DNA of 64,000 nucleotides from an uncultured Fulvivirga sp. (GTDB lineage Bacteria > Bacteroidota > Bacteroidia > Cytophagales > Cyclobacteriaceae), in assembly GCA_947500555.1 (NCBI GenBank), contig CANMSE010000004.1, positions 186,001-250,000 on the forward strand, given 5' to 3'. Below, piece by piece: positions 52,588 through 60,957 of this stretch. A model generated the notes under the pieces. It ran no database searches. It was given only the letters and a program-made list of their open reading frames with translations, and was not told the DNA's origin. Within the stretch, counting starts at the first letter, position 1; each line of letters starts with the position of its first letter. The translations under genes were made by a program, and so were the position numbers.

Positions 52588-54108
52588 TTAAGACTTTACA
52601 ACTTGAAACATAGCTTCCTTTTTATTGCTTACACCCAACTTGGTATACACGTTGCTAAGGTGAAATTTCACCGTACTTATGGAGATAAATAATTCTTCGG
52701 CTATCTCCCGGTTTACTCTGCCTTTTAGTGCTAAGATTAATGTTTCAAATTCACGCTCGGAAAGTGCGGTATGTAACTTCTTATTAAGCTCCTCATTAGA
52801 AATGTCAAGCAGTTTTTCATCAGGGTTAGTTTGAAGCTCAATAAACCGCTTCTTCAATGCTTCCAATTGAAGTTCTTGCGCTTCTCTTTCAACTTGCTGT
52901 TTCTTATGTCTGAGGGTGAAAAATACAACCAGTAAAATAATAATCAGTAGCCCAATGACCACTAAACCTATTTGAATGTTTCTTGATCGAGCCAGGTTAG
53001 CTTCCTGAAGCTCATTCTCGAGAGATAGGCGAGTGATTTCAGCTTCTTTTTTCTCGGTTTCATATTTAGTTTCTATTTCTGCCAGGCGTTCCTGTGCATC
53101 TGCATTAACTAGGGAATCATTAACGATGAGATACGCATTTCTTTCCTGTAAAGCATTTTTGTAATCCTTGACTTTCAGTGCGATACGGTACAGTAAGTCA
53201 TGCCCATTTCTTGAATGTATTGGAAAATTACCCTCTTCCGCTATTTTCAATCCTTCCTTCGCTGTTGATAAAGCTTGAGCAAGTTGATTAAGCTCAAAGT
53301 AAGTTTCCGCCACTGACAATGTTGTATGTGCGATTGAGGTATTGTCTCCTGATATTTTGGAATATTGTAGTGCTTGTTGTTGATGAAATAATGAGGAATC
53401 TAATCGTCCTTGTTTTTTTTGAATTGCTCCCAACGTATTTTCTACATAGACTAAAGTAGTGTAGTCATATAATATTTCTAAAAAATCACTCGCCTTCCTA
53501 TTATACTCAAGACTTTTATCAAGACTATCTAATGCCTGATAAACAATGGCTAATCGGAGATTACCATAGGCCATTTCACTAGTATCTGAAATGGCATAAG
53601 CTTTATGAAGATTACGCTTGGCATAATCAAGGGCACTAATGTAATTTTTCAATTGATAAAAGATGCCTCCAATATTTCCTAAAACTTCAGTTTCGATCAC
53701 CTCAAACACTTCAGAGGAATTTCCCTCGGCAATTGACAAAGCTTGTTGAAATGCCTCTAATGATTCTTCATGTCGCCCTTGTATACGAAATAGAACTCCC
53801 TTAGAATTATAAGCTCGAGCTAAAAAGTAATTGTTTGATGTGGATTGAGCATTTTCAATGCAACGCTCAAGATAATATAATGAGGAATCTGTATTGCCCA
53901 GTTTTCCAAAAGCCACGCCTTTAGATAGAAGATATTTATTGTTCAGATTGTCGGCTAATGACTCTGGTTGTTTAACCTGCTTTAGGAGCTCTAAAGATTT
54001 GTTGGGGTTTGGTTCATTATAGGCCTGCTCAATAATATAAGTGGTAGAATCTTGAGCGTAAGCATGAAGGCTTAGCACCAGTGCCAACATAGATACAAAA
54101 AATTTCAT
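52588..54108 (-). CDS. TPR-LuxR regulator (copy C)
   Basis: 506 residues. Signal peptide (MLALVLSLHAYAQ), tetratricopeptide-like repeats over about 40-330, a coiled-coil linker (ETKYETEKKEAEITRLSLEN), one transmembrane helix (IGLVVIGLLIIILLVVFF, about 378-400), and a C-terminal LuxR helix-turn-helix (LSEREFETLILALKGRVNRE, ISISTVKFHLSNVYTKLGV). A membrane-bound one-component regulator whose periplasmic TPR part senses something outside. It precedes BspA copy 1 on the same strand (367-base gap) and is closely related to the 60938-62482 protein. Confidence 0.9.
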   Translation of the reverse strand: MKFFVSMLALVLSLHAYAQDSTTYIIEQAYNEPNPNKSLELLKQVKQPESLADNLNNKYLLSKGVAFGKLGNTDSSLYYLERCIENAQSTSNNYFLARAYNSKGVLFRIQGRHEESLEAFQQALSIAEGNSSEVFEVIETEVLGNIGGIFYQLKNYISALDYAKRNLHKAYAISDTSEMAYGNLRLAIVYQALDSLDKSLEYNRKASDFLEILYDYTTLVYVENTLGAIQKKQGRLDSSLFHQQQALQYSKISGDNTSIAHTTLSVAETYFELNQLAQALSTAKEGLKIAEEGNFPIHSRNGHDLLYRIALKVKDYKNALQERNAYLIVNDSLVNADAQERLAEIETKYETEKKEAEITRLSLENELQEANLARSRNIQIGLVVIGLLIIILLVVFFTLRHKKQQVEREAQELQLEALKKRFIELQTNPDEKLLDISNEELNKKLHTALSEREFETLILALKGRVNREIAEELFISISTVKFHLSNVYTKLGVSNKKEAMFQVVKS

Positions 54109-54187
54109 CCTACCAATTTAGCAAACTAGTTGCAAGTAGAAAGCGCAAATTAAATTTTAAGAGGTAATGGTGGGGAACTTACTTCGA

Positions 54188-54350
54188 GCGTCACTCTGAG
54201 GGTGTAACCCGAAGAGTCTCTTTCTCATACACATTCCACTTAATAGGTCATACAGATTCTTCATTCCAATAAAATTGGAATTCTGAATGACGTGCTAACT
54301 AAAATTCATCCGTCACTCAGAGGGCAAAGCCCGAAGAGGCCCCTTTTCTG
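54188..54350. repeat. Intergenic repeats GTCACTCTGAGG / CCGAAGAG
   Basis: Two tandem versions in the same orientation (54188-54294 and 54311-54350), each starting CGTCACTC(T/A)GAGGG and with CCCGAAGAG downstream. They are members of the repeat family at 691-817. They lie between lipoprotein 2 and the LuxR copy C gene. Confidence 0.65.
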
Positions 54351-54361
54351 GATACGTAAAT

Positions 54362-54390
54362 CAGTACCCCGACCGTAGTCGGGGCTACTG
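54362..54390 (-). terminator. Hairpin after lipoprotein gene 2
   Basis: Minus strand CAGTAGCCCCGAC-TACG-GTCGGGGTACTG then ATTT. Twin of the hairpin at 47751-47780 after lipoprotein 1. Confidence 0.6.
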
Positions 54391-54400
54391 ACCACACACA

Positions 54401-54844
54401 CTATTCGCTTACTAAGCGAAATTGGTATTCCCCGTCAACAGAATTTATTCTACCTCCGGTAGCTGATCCTTGAAAAGTGAGTGTTAAATTATCTCCTGAA
54501 AGATTGACAGCCATTAGTACGCCATCACTTCTCAGCACTTGGTTAGGATTATCATCCTGAAACTCCCAGGTGCCTGAAGCTGGCCAGGCACCGGAGAGAC
54601 TATTTTTGGTAGTAAAAGTGAATGCACCAATGGTAAGCTTGAATCCGCTGAACTGGTTGGATACATCAAAGCCGTCTTTGAGTACACCATCAACACCAAG
54701 TACCCAATTGCTACCTCCATTCTGTAAGGCAGTCAACTGAAGATCAAGCTCAGTAGGAGCGGGGTCTGAGTCATCTTTACAACCTATAAGTGTAATGAAT
54801 GAACTTAATAGCAGAATGGAAAGTATATATGTTATATTTTTCAT
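54401..54844 (-). CDS. Small lipoprotein, partner of BspA-like protein (copy 2)
   Basis: 147 residues, a paralogue of the 47791-48237 product: same lipoprotein signal (SILLLSSFITLIGC) and the same domain with 'LQLTALQNGGSNWVLG', FKLTIGAFTFTT and a final DGEYQFRLVSE. Nucleotide identity is very high over the first ~120 coding bases and lower after. Starts 5 bases after BspA copy 2. Probable surface lipoprotein, role unknown. Confidence 0.65.
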   Translation of the reverse strand: MKNITYILSILLLSSFITLIGCKDDSDPAPTELDLQLTALQNGGSNWVLGVDGVLKDGFDVSNQFSGFKLTIGAFTFTTKNSLSGAWPASGTWEFQDDNPNQVLRSDGVLMAVNLSGDNLTLTFQGSATGGRINSVDGEYQFRLVSE

Positions 54845-54849
54845 AATAA

Positions 54850-57800
54850 TTATCTTTTAACAATTTTGTGAATAGAAGAACTGCTCGGTGAAGTGACTCT
54901 TAAGAAATAGATGCCACTCTTTAGAGAAGATAGGTCTAATGTCTGAGACTGACCCTTTCGCTGAATTAGTTCAACTCCATTAATGGCGAGAATACTCATC
55001 TGTATATTTTCAACTGATGGAATATTCACTTCCAAATAACTCTCTACAGGATTGGGATAGAACTGTAAAGCTGATAATTCATCTTCAACATTAGTGACCG
55101 TGATTACTTCAAAAGACTGCTCAACGGGATCAGCAGGAAGAAACTGTTCATTACCAGCTTGAGTAGCTCTAATAGTTATCATTCCCAAATCAGCGAATGA
55201 TACTATATTACCATCAAGAGTGGCCGGACCTGACACAACCTCATAATTCACTTCAAGTTCAGACGAAGTCGTTGCTGAAAGCGTTAGAGAACCTGCTTCG
55301 AAAAACTGATCGCCAATGGCTTCGAAGGTGAGGGTTTGTGGATCTAGACATACTGTATTAAAACTTGCGTTGGTATCAATATTATCAGTGAAATTGGTGG
55401 TGAAATATTCTACATCATCAACTAAAATACAGGTCAGATTTGGATTGTCAGTAGTGTTGAAGTTTGTAATTGCCGCGTTATTCCCATTTCTTAAGTCCAA
55501 TTGGCTAAAATCATTTTGCTCAATTCTTACGGTCGTCAAGTTTGGAGAGGTACTTAAGTCAAGAGCTCCTGTCAAATTGTTGTCTTGAATGAACAATTGA
55601 ACAAGACTAGGTGAAGCCAGCGTCAGTGAATTCAGACCCATTCCTGTTGCGAACAAAAACCGGAGATTTGGACTGTCTGATAAATCCAAACTTGAAATGC
55701 TCAAACCTCCCACTCTTAGGTCATCAAGATTAGTAAGCCCTGATAAATCAAGAGCGGTGATTGGGTTGTCATAGATAAAAAGGCCTTCTAGCAATGTATT
55801 ATTAGATACATCCAAATCTGAATAGTTACAGCTATAGGCATGCAATACTGTTAATTGATCATTATTTGAAATGTTCAATACCGATAGATTAGGATTTCTG
55901 TCCACTCTTAAATCTTCTAATAACAGATTATTTGATACATCGATACTTGAAATATCATTTCGATCAATCCAAAGAGTAGTTATTTGCAAATTATTGCTAA
56001 GATTAATTTCTGTCAATTGATTATTACTCAGTATAACCTCAAGGAGGGTGGGGTTGCTGCTCAAATCTATTTCAGTTAAGTCATTTCCACTTAAAGAGAG
56101 AAAATCCAGCGACTCATTATTTGACAGATCAATGGATGTCAAATTGTTGCCATTTGCAGCTAAAACATTTAATGCAGTGAATGCTTCTAATCCGGTAAAA
56201 TCAGTTATGTCTTGACCAGCTAGCTGAAGATTATTTACTACTTCTGCCTCTTGAAATGTAATCTCTCCATCATCGGTAGTATTAATACTTGCATTGGCAA
56301 GTAATGCTGCTTTAAAATTGGCATCTGGGATGTTCACTACGCAGTTTTCACCTGCATCTGTTATTACCCAGTTATTAGGTGCATTCGTTAGTATACCCCT
56401 TGCCGCACTAGCATTACAATAGTTAGTATTTGCTGCTCCAAAGGTTACTCCGCCTTGAACGGAGAGGGCAGACCATGCTTCCAAAATGTAGTCGTAGTTA
56501 GTGGTGGATAACCCTGACTCTGAAAACATATCAGACATATTGGAAACTAAGCTAATGTTCCAACTCGATAAGTCACGATCAAAGTCATCGGCATCGAAGA
56601 ACATTCCTGACATATTAGTGACAGCACTAACATCCCAACTTCCAATATCATGATTAAACCCTCGAGCTCTATTGAACATATCTGCCATTGTAAGCACATT
56701 CTCAGTATTCCACGAACCAATATCTTGATTGAATATAATGGCGTTGAAGAACATAAAATTCATTGCTTCTGCACTTGATACATCCCAAGAGGCAATTTGC
56801 CCATTGAAGACTAAAGTATTGGCGAACATATAGGCGAATGTCTCTACTTTACTTACATCCCAATGGTCAAGATTTTGGTTAAATGACTCTGCCAACCGAA
56901 ACATTTGTAACATTGTTGTTACTGATGAGGTGTTCCAATCCCCAATCGGCTGATTAAATGAGTCTGCTTCATAAAACATAGAACTCATGTTTTCCACCTT
57001 GCTGACGTCCCAAAAGCTAATTTCTCCGTTAAAAGAACTTGCATTGGCAAACGTATTTCTCATCGTTGTCACTTTAGAAGTATTCCAAGTGTTAAGATCT
57101 TGATTGAATACGCTGGCTCCATCGAACATATAGCTCATGTTCGTTACATTGCCTGTATTCCAGTTGTTTAATGGTTGATTGAACGATGCGGCATTACGGA
57201 ACATTCTTGACATGTCCGTACCACTGCTAACGCTCCATGAATTAATGTTTTGATTAAATTCAGGATTATCGTTAAACATTTGGGAAAAATCTTCTACCTT
57301 ATTCACATCCCAACCAGAAATATCCTGGTTGAAATTAGATTCTTTGAACATTGCCAGCATGTTCGTAACGTTGCTTACATTCCAGTTTCCGATAGGTTGA
57401 TTGAAGCTTATAGCTTCAGCAAACATGCCTTGCATGTTTGTCACATTACTCACATCCCAACTGGTTATATTTCCATTGAACTCATCCATTTGAGCAAAAG
57501 TTTGCGTCATAGCTGTGATTGTACTTACATCCCAATGGTTTAAATCGGCATTCATGGAAGTAGCTTGTTGAAACATGTTTTGCAACGATGATACTCCCGA
57601 TAAATCAGGTGCATCTGAAGCAGTAACTTCAAGATTAGAACAACCAAAAAAAGCATTGATCATGGAAGTCCATTCTATATCACCCCATTGTTCAATAGTG
57701 AGAATCTTCTCCTTATCACCTAAGTTGTTGAAGTAAATTCGAGGAAAATCACTACTAATAGAAATCATATAAGTGCCAGTAGTGGAATATGTATGTGTAA

Positions 57801-58998
57801 TATCTCCAGTAACTCCGATGTCTGATGTCCCATCACCCCAATCAACAGTGTAATTGTAGCCAGTCCCAGTTGTAGGAATGGTTATCTGATTGTCGTTTGA
57901 AGAGCCTGGGTTATCTGTTTTCCACATGGTGATAAACGGGCAATCAGAGGATGGAATATCTCCGATAATTGTCCAATTGAAGTCATCAATAAGTAACTGC
58001 CGAGCACCTGATTGACAGTATTCAATATTTGCTGCACCGAGTTCTACATCATTTTGTAAAGAAAGTTTAGCCCATCCTTTTATAGTTTGATCGTAATTGT
58101 AAGTAGACATACCACTGTCATCAAACATGTTTCGCATAAAGCCAACATTAGAAACATCCCAATCACTAAGGTCTTGGTCAAAGGAAGAAGCCTCTGAAAA
58201 CATAAAATCTAAGACGGTTACATTACTCATATCCCAACCTGATAGATCTTGATTAAAAGCGGAGGCTCTTATAAACATTGCACCAGAATTGGTGAGTGAT
58301 TCGGAGTTCCAACCAGATATATCCTGATTAAAAAATTCATTATTGGCAAACATCGAATTCATGGATGTAACGTTACTTACATCCCACCCAGAAATATCTC
58401 CATTGAACGATGCTCCTGAGAACATCTGTAGCATAGTGGTAACACTACCTGTGTCCCATGTAGAGATATCCCCGCTGTAGTCAGTAGCAGAGAACAACCC
58501 ATTCATGTGTGTAATATTACTTACATCCCAGTTGTCAAGATCGGCCGTAAGACTTGTGCATCTACTAAACATTGAAGTCATTCTGGCAGCACCAGATAAA
58601 TTAGGAGCATCAGTGGCTGTAATATCTAAGTTAAAGCAACTACGAAAAGCCCTAGACATACTCCTCCAGGCTATATTTCCCCATTGCTGCACGGTCAAAA
58701 TCTTCTGATTATCTCCTTGACCATCAAAGTAAATTTCAGGGAAGTCTCCTGTAATCATAACAGTATAAGTTCCTGGCGAGTCATAAGTGTGAGTAATATC
58801 CCCGGTAACTCCTGTATCATTTTCTCCATCGCCCCAGTCAATATCGTAGTTGTAACCCGTACCATTGGTGGGTATTGTTATTTGATTATCACTGGAAGAA
58901 CCGGGATTATCCGTCTTCCAGGTGGTAATGAACGCCTGCCCGTAGAGCAAGGTACTCGTCAACAGAAATAGTAAAAGTGTGTGTGTAAATTTTTTCAT
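54850..58998 (-). CDS. Giant BspA-like (DUF285) surface protein with LRR and T9SS tail (copy 2)
   Basis: 1382 residues. Signal peptide (LLLFLLTSTLLYGQ). Two PKD-like/DUF285 modules as in copy 1: repeats of 'FNQDLSGWDMSNVTVLDFMF' type up to about residue 865. Next come leucine-rich repeats of about 20-22 residues (LTSIDLSNNESLDFLSLSGN style, about 905-1180), which copy 1 lacks; copy 1 has cadherin-like domains instead. The last ~170 residues (Ig-like and the T9SS tail) match copy 1 very closely. It is likely another cell-surface, probably adhesive, protein. Expression probably depends on the dyad at 59078. Confidence 0.92.
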   Translation of the reverse strand: MKKFTHTLLLFLLTSTLLYGQAFITTWKTDNPGSSSDNQITIPTNGTGYNYDIDWGDGENDTGVTGDITHTYDSPGTYTVMITGDFPEIYFDGQGDNQKILTVQQWGNIAWRSMSRAFRSCFNLDITATDAPNLSGAARMTSMFSRCTSLTADLDNWDVSNITHMNGLFSATDYSGDISTWDTGSVTTMLQMFSGASFNGDISGWDVSNVTSMNSMFANNEFFNQDISGWNSESLTNSGAMFIRASAFNQDLSGWDMSNVTVLDFMFSEASSFDQDLSDWDVSNVGFMRNMFDDSGMSTYNYDQTIKGWAKLSLQNDVELGAANIEYCQSGARQLLIDDFNWTIIGDIPSSDCPFITMWKTDNPGSSNDNQITIPTTGTGYNYTVDWGDGTSDIGVTGDITHTYSTTGTYMISISSDFPRIYFNNLGDKEKILTIEQWGDIEWTSMINAFFGCSNLEVTASDAPDLSGVSSLQNMFQQATSMNADLNHWDVSTITAMTQTFAQMDEFNGNITSWDVSNVTNMQGMFAEAISFNQPIGNWNVSNVTNMLAMFKESNFNQDISGWDVNKVEDFSQMFNDNPEFNQNINSWSVSSGTDMSRMFRNAASFNQPLNNWNTGNVTNMSYMFDGASVFNQDLNTWNTSKVTTMRNTFANASSFNGEISFWDVSKVENMSSMFYEADSFNQPIGDWNTSSVTTMLQMFRLAESFNQNLDHWDVSKVETFAYMFANTLVFNGQIASWDVSSAEAMNFMFFNAIIFNQDIGSWNTENVLTMADMFNRARGFNHDIGSWDVSAVTNMSGMFFDADDFDRDLSSWNISLVSNMSDMFSESGLSTTNYDYILEAWSALSVQGGVTFGAANTNYCNASAARGILTNAPNNWVITDAGENCVVNIPDANFKAALLANASINTTDDGEITFQEAEVVNNLQLAGQDITDFTGLEAFTALNVLAANGNNLTSIDLSNNESLDFLSLSGNDLTEIDLSSNPTLLEVILSNNQLTEINLSNNLQITTLWIDRNDISSIDVSNNLLLEDLRVDRNPNLSVLNISNNDQLTVLHAYSCNYSDLDVSNNTLLEGLFIYDNPITALDLSGLTNLDDLRVGGLSISSLDLSDSPNLRFLFATGMGLNSLTLASPSLVQLFIQDNNLTGALDLSTSPNLTTVRIEQNDFSQLDLRNGNNAAITNFNTTDNPNLTCILVDDVEYFTTNFTDNIDTNASFNTVCLDPQTLTFEAIGDQFFEAGSLTLSATTSSELEVNYEVVSGPATLDGNIVSFADLGMITIRATQAGNEQFLPADPVEQSFEVITVTNVEDELSALQFYPNPVESYLEVNIPSVENIQMSILAINGVELIQRKGQSQTLDLSSLKSGIYFLRVTSPSSSSIHKIVKR
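56500..58600 (-). repeat. Coding DUF285 tandem repeats of BspA copy 2
   Basis: About 75-base units encoding FNQ-x-I-x-x-W-D/N-V/T-SxVTxMxxMF. Two arrays split by a PKD-like domain near 57650-57940. Coding repeats. Confidence 0.8.
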
Positions 58999-59063
58999 TA
59001 CATTATTTAATTAGTGAAGCCATGAAATACCGATTAAAAAGAGCTCATTTACCTATACATCAG

Positions 59064-59093
59064 GGGTAGTATTGGTACTACCCACCTGGGTAG
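59064..59093. promoter_or_regulatory. CTACCC-N4-GGGTAG dyad and extra half-site upstream of BspA copy 2
   Basis: CTACCCACCTGGGTAG at 59078-59093, 79 bases upstream of the ATG at 58998, matching the spacing in copy 1. An extra GGGTAG half-site at 59064-59069 faces the first CTACCC to make a second inverted pair (GGGTAG-N8-CTACCC). The layout suggests binding of a dimer or tetramer of the TPR-LuxR regulators. Confidence 0.6.
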
Positions 59094-59151
59094 TTTTTTT
59101 GATTTGTGGGTATAGTTATATGGTTGTAAGGGATAATACAGTGGATTCTTT

Positions 59152-59285
59152 AAGACTCTTCGGACTGTGTCCTCAGAGTGACGCACGGAATGAGATTCGA
59201 ACGTCACTCTGAGGTTTGAAAACCGAAGAGTCCTAAAACATAAACACAAAAAAGTGAGACTCTTCAGCTATACCTCAGAGTGACG
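59152..59285. repeat. Intergenic repeats, inverted orientation
   Basis: GACTCTTCGGACTGTG-TCCTCAGAGTGACG, then CGTCACTCTGAGG...CCGAAGAGTC, then GACTCTTC...CCTCAGAGTGACG. So a head-to-head and tail arrangement of the same unit as at 691. The 66-residue frame at 59049-59249 lies in this DNA and is not a gene. Confidence 0.65.
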
Positions 59286-59307
59286 ATATGTTGCGTTGCT
59301 GTGCTAT

Positions 59308-60957
59308 TTATTTCCCAGACTTAAGCGCAAACTGAAGTGCTTCCTTACGGCTGGTCACCCCAATCTTTTCGTAAATCTTTTTGAGATGATACTTTACTGT
59401 ATTCACGGAAACGAAAGTTTTTTCTGCTATTTCACTATTACTCATGTCACTTAGTGCATAATTAAGTATTTCAGTTTCACGCTCGGTCAGTGGTGTAGCA
59501 ATAGACTCATTGATACTTTCTATCTGGAGACTTGAAGTATCCCCTTCCAAGGCTACTTTAATCTGATTTCTCAGATCATTGATCTCTGTAGTAAGAAGGT
59601 TTTGCTTTAGTTTATGCCGGGTAAATAGGGCATAGGTGATGGCTATTGCTGCAATTAGAATAAGAATTAGACTGTAGAAAAGTAGTTTCAATTGAGATGA
59701 CTGCTGCTCATTCTTCGCAATAGCTACTTCATTTTCCAGGTTCAGAATTTTGTTTGCCTGAGTGATGTCGTCTACTCTGTACTTTACTTCCAGTTCGCTA
59801 ATTCGTTCGCTATTCTGCCTATTAAGCAGGGAGTCTTTCAATTGCTGCAGTAATTTGTAATCAGCAAGCGCCTCTAAGTTTCTATTTAAACCTTCATTGA
59901 TTTTGGCTCTTAATTCTATTGAAAAAACCATATTGGCCAATGAACTTAAATTTTGATTTATTGTAATATTTTCGTTAGCCAATAATAATGCATCATTATA
60001 CTTTTTGAGACCCATATTTGCCTTTATCAACGAAAAATTAAGGGAAGACACCTGATTATTTCTACGTACTTTACTCAAGTATTTTTTTGCTTTGTTTGAC
60101 CAATCAATCGCTTCATTATAATTACCCTGGGCAATTAATAATTCAGACATGTTAATCCATCGTTCCGCTAGATTAAGACTGTCCTTAAGCTTTTCATGTT
60201 GTTTTATAGATTCATTTATGTAAAAACGCGCGCTGTCCCACTGTTGTAACAACTTATAGGCCACTCCTATATTGTTGTAACGTGAACCCAGCGAATTATG
60301 GTTACTTGAACTTACACTTAAGAAATCAATGGAACGTTTGTAAAATATAATGGCTTCATCATATTGCTCTTCAATAAGTTTAGCAAAACCCATGGCATTT
60401 AAATCGAAACTTATAGCAGAGGTATCTTTTCTTGCCAGATCAATAGAATATGCTCTTTCTAGGTTATCAACTGCCTCATTCAACTGACCAACTTTTAATT
60501 GAGAACTTGATAAGTTATAGTAGGCAGAAGCAATTTCTATGGAGTCCTGAAGGACAGTTGCTATGGTAAGAGATTTATTATAATAGTGTAGCGCCTCTTG
60601 ATGCAGGTCGAATTCGGCATAGCAATACCCTGTATAGCTGTAGACTAATAGAAGTGTTTCGTGATCATCATGATTTTCTTCATCTATTAACTCTAATCCA
60701 TTCAGATAGCACTTGAGTGTATTCTCGATATCACCTAATGCAAAATATGCATCAGCCTGAAGCGTATAGATTTTTAACGTTTCTGCTGGAGATAGCTCCT
60801 GGGCAATTAATGAGTCGGCAATGTTGATTACTTTATCATAACGCTGCTGTTCAAGTAAAGCATTTAGCGTATCGGTATTTTGAGTTTGAGCAAAACCTAA
60901 CTTGCACACCAAGCATAAGGTAATAAGTAGAGTTTTTTTAAGAAGTTTTGACCACAT
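59308..60957 (-). CDS. TPR-LuxR regulator (copy B)
   Basis: 549 residues: signal peptide (LLITLCLVCKLGFAQ), TPR-like repeats (about 30-380), coiled coil, one membrane helix (LLFYSLILILIAAIAITYAL, about 430-450), and a LuxR helix-turn-helix (LTERETEILNYALSDMSNSE, TFVSVNTVKYHLKKIYEKIGVTSRKEA). It is the most divergent of the three TPR-LuxR proteins. Its start overlaps the end of copy A by 20 bases, so the two are translationally coupled. It lies directly upstream of BspA copy 2. Confidence 0.9.
   Translation of the reverse strand: MWSKLLKKTLLITLCLVCKLGFAQTQNTDTLNALLEQQRYDKVINIADSLIAQELSPAETLKIYTLQADAYFALGDIENTLKCYLNGLELIDEENHDDHETLLLVYSYTGYCYAEFDLHQEALHYYNKSLTIATVLQDSIEIASAYYNLSSSQLKVGQLNEAVDNLERAYSIDLARKDTSAISFDLNAMGFAKLIEEQYDEAIIFYKRSIDFLSVSSSNHNSLGSRYNNIGVAYKLLQQWDSARFYINESIKQHEKLKDSLNLAERWINMSELLIAQGNYNEAIDWSNKAKKYLSKVRRNNQVSSLNFSLIKANMGLKKYNDALLLANENITINQNLSSLANMVFSIELRAKINEGLNRNLEALADYKLLQQLKDSLLNRQNSERISELEVKYRVDDITQANKILNLENEVAIAKNEQQSSQLKLLFYSLILILIAAIAITYALFTRHKLKQNLLTTEINDLRNQIKVALEGDTSSLQIESINESIATPLTERETEILNYALSDMSNSEIAEKTFVSVNTVKYHLKKIYEKIGVTSRKEALQFALKSGK

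Noticed and set aside
59049..59249. 66-residue open frame on the minus strand
   Set aside because: It consists of intergenic repeat DNA with no plausible domain and no coupling to a neighbour.
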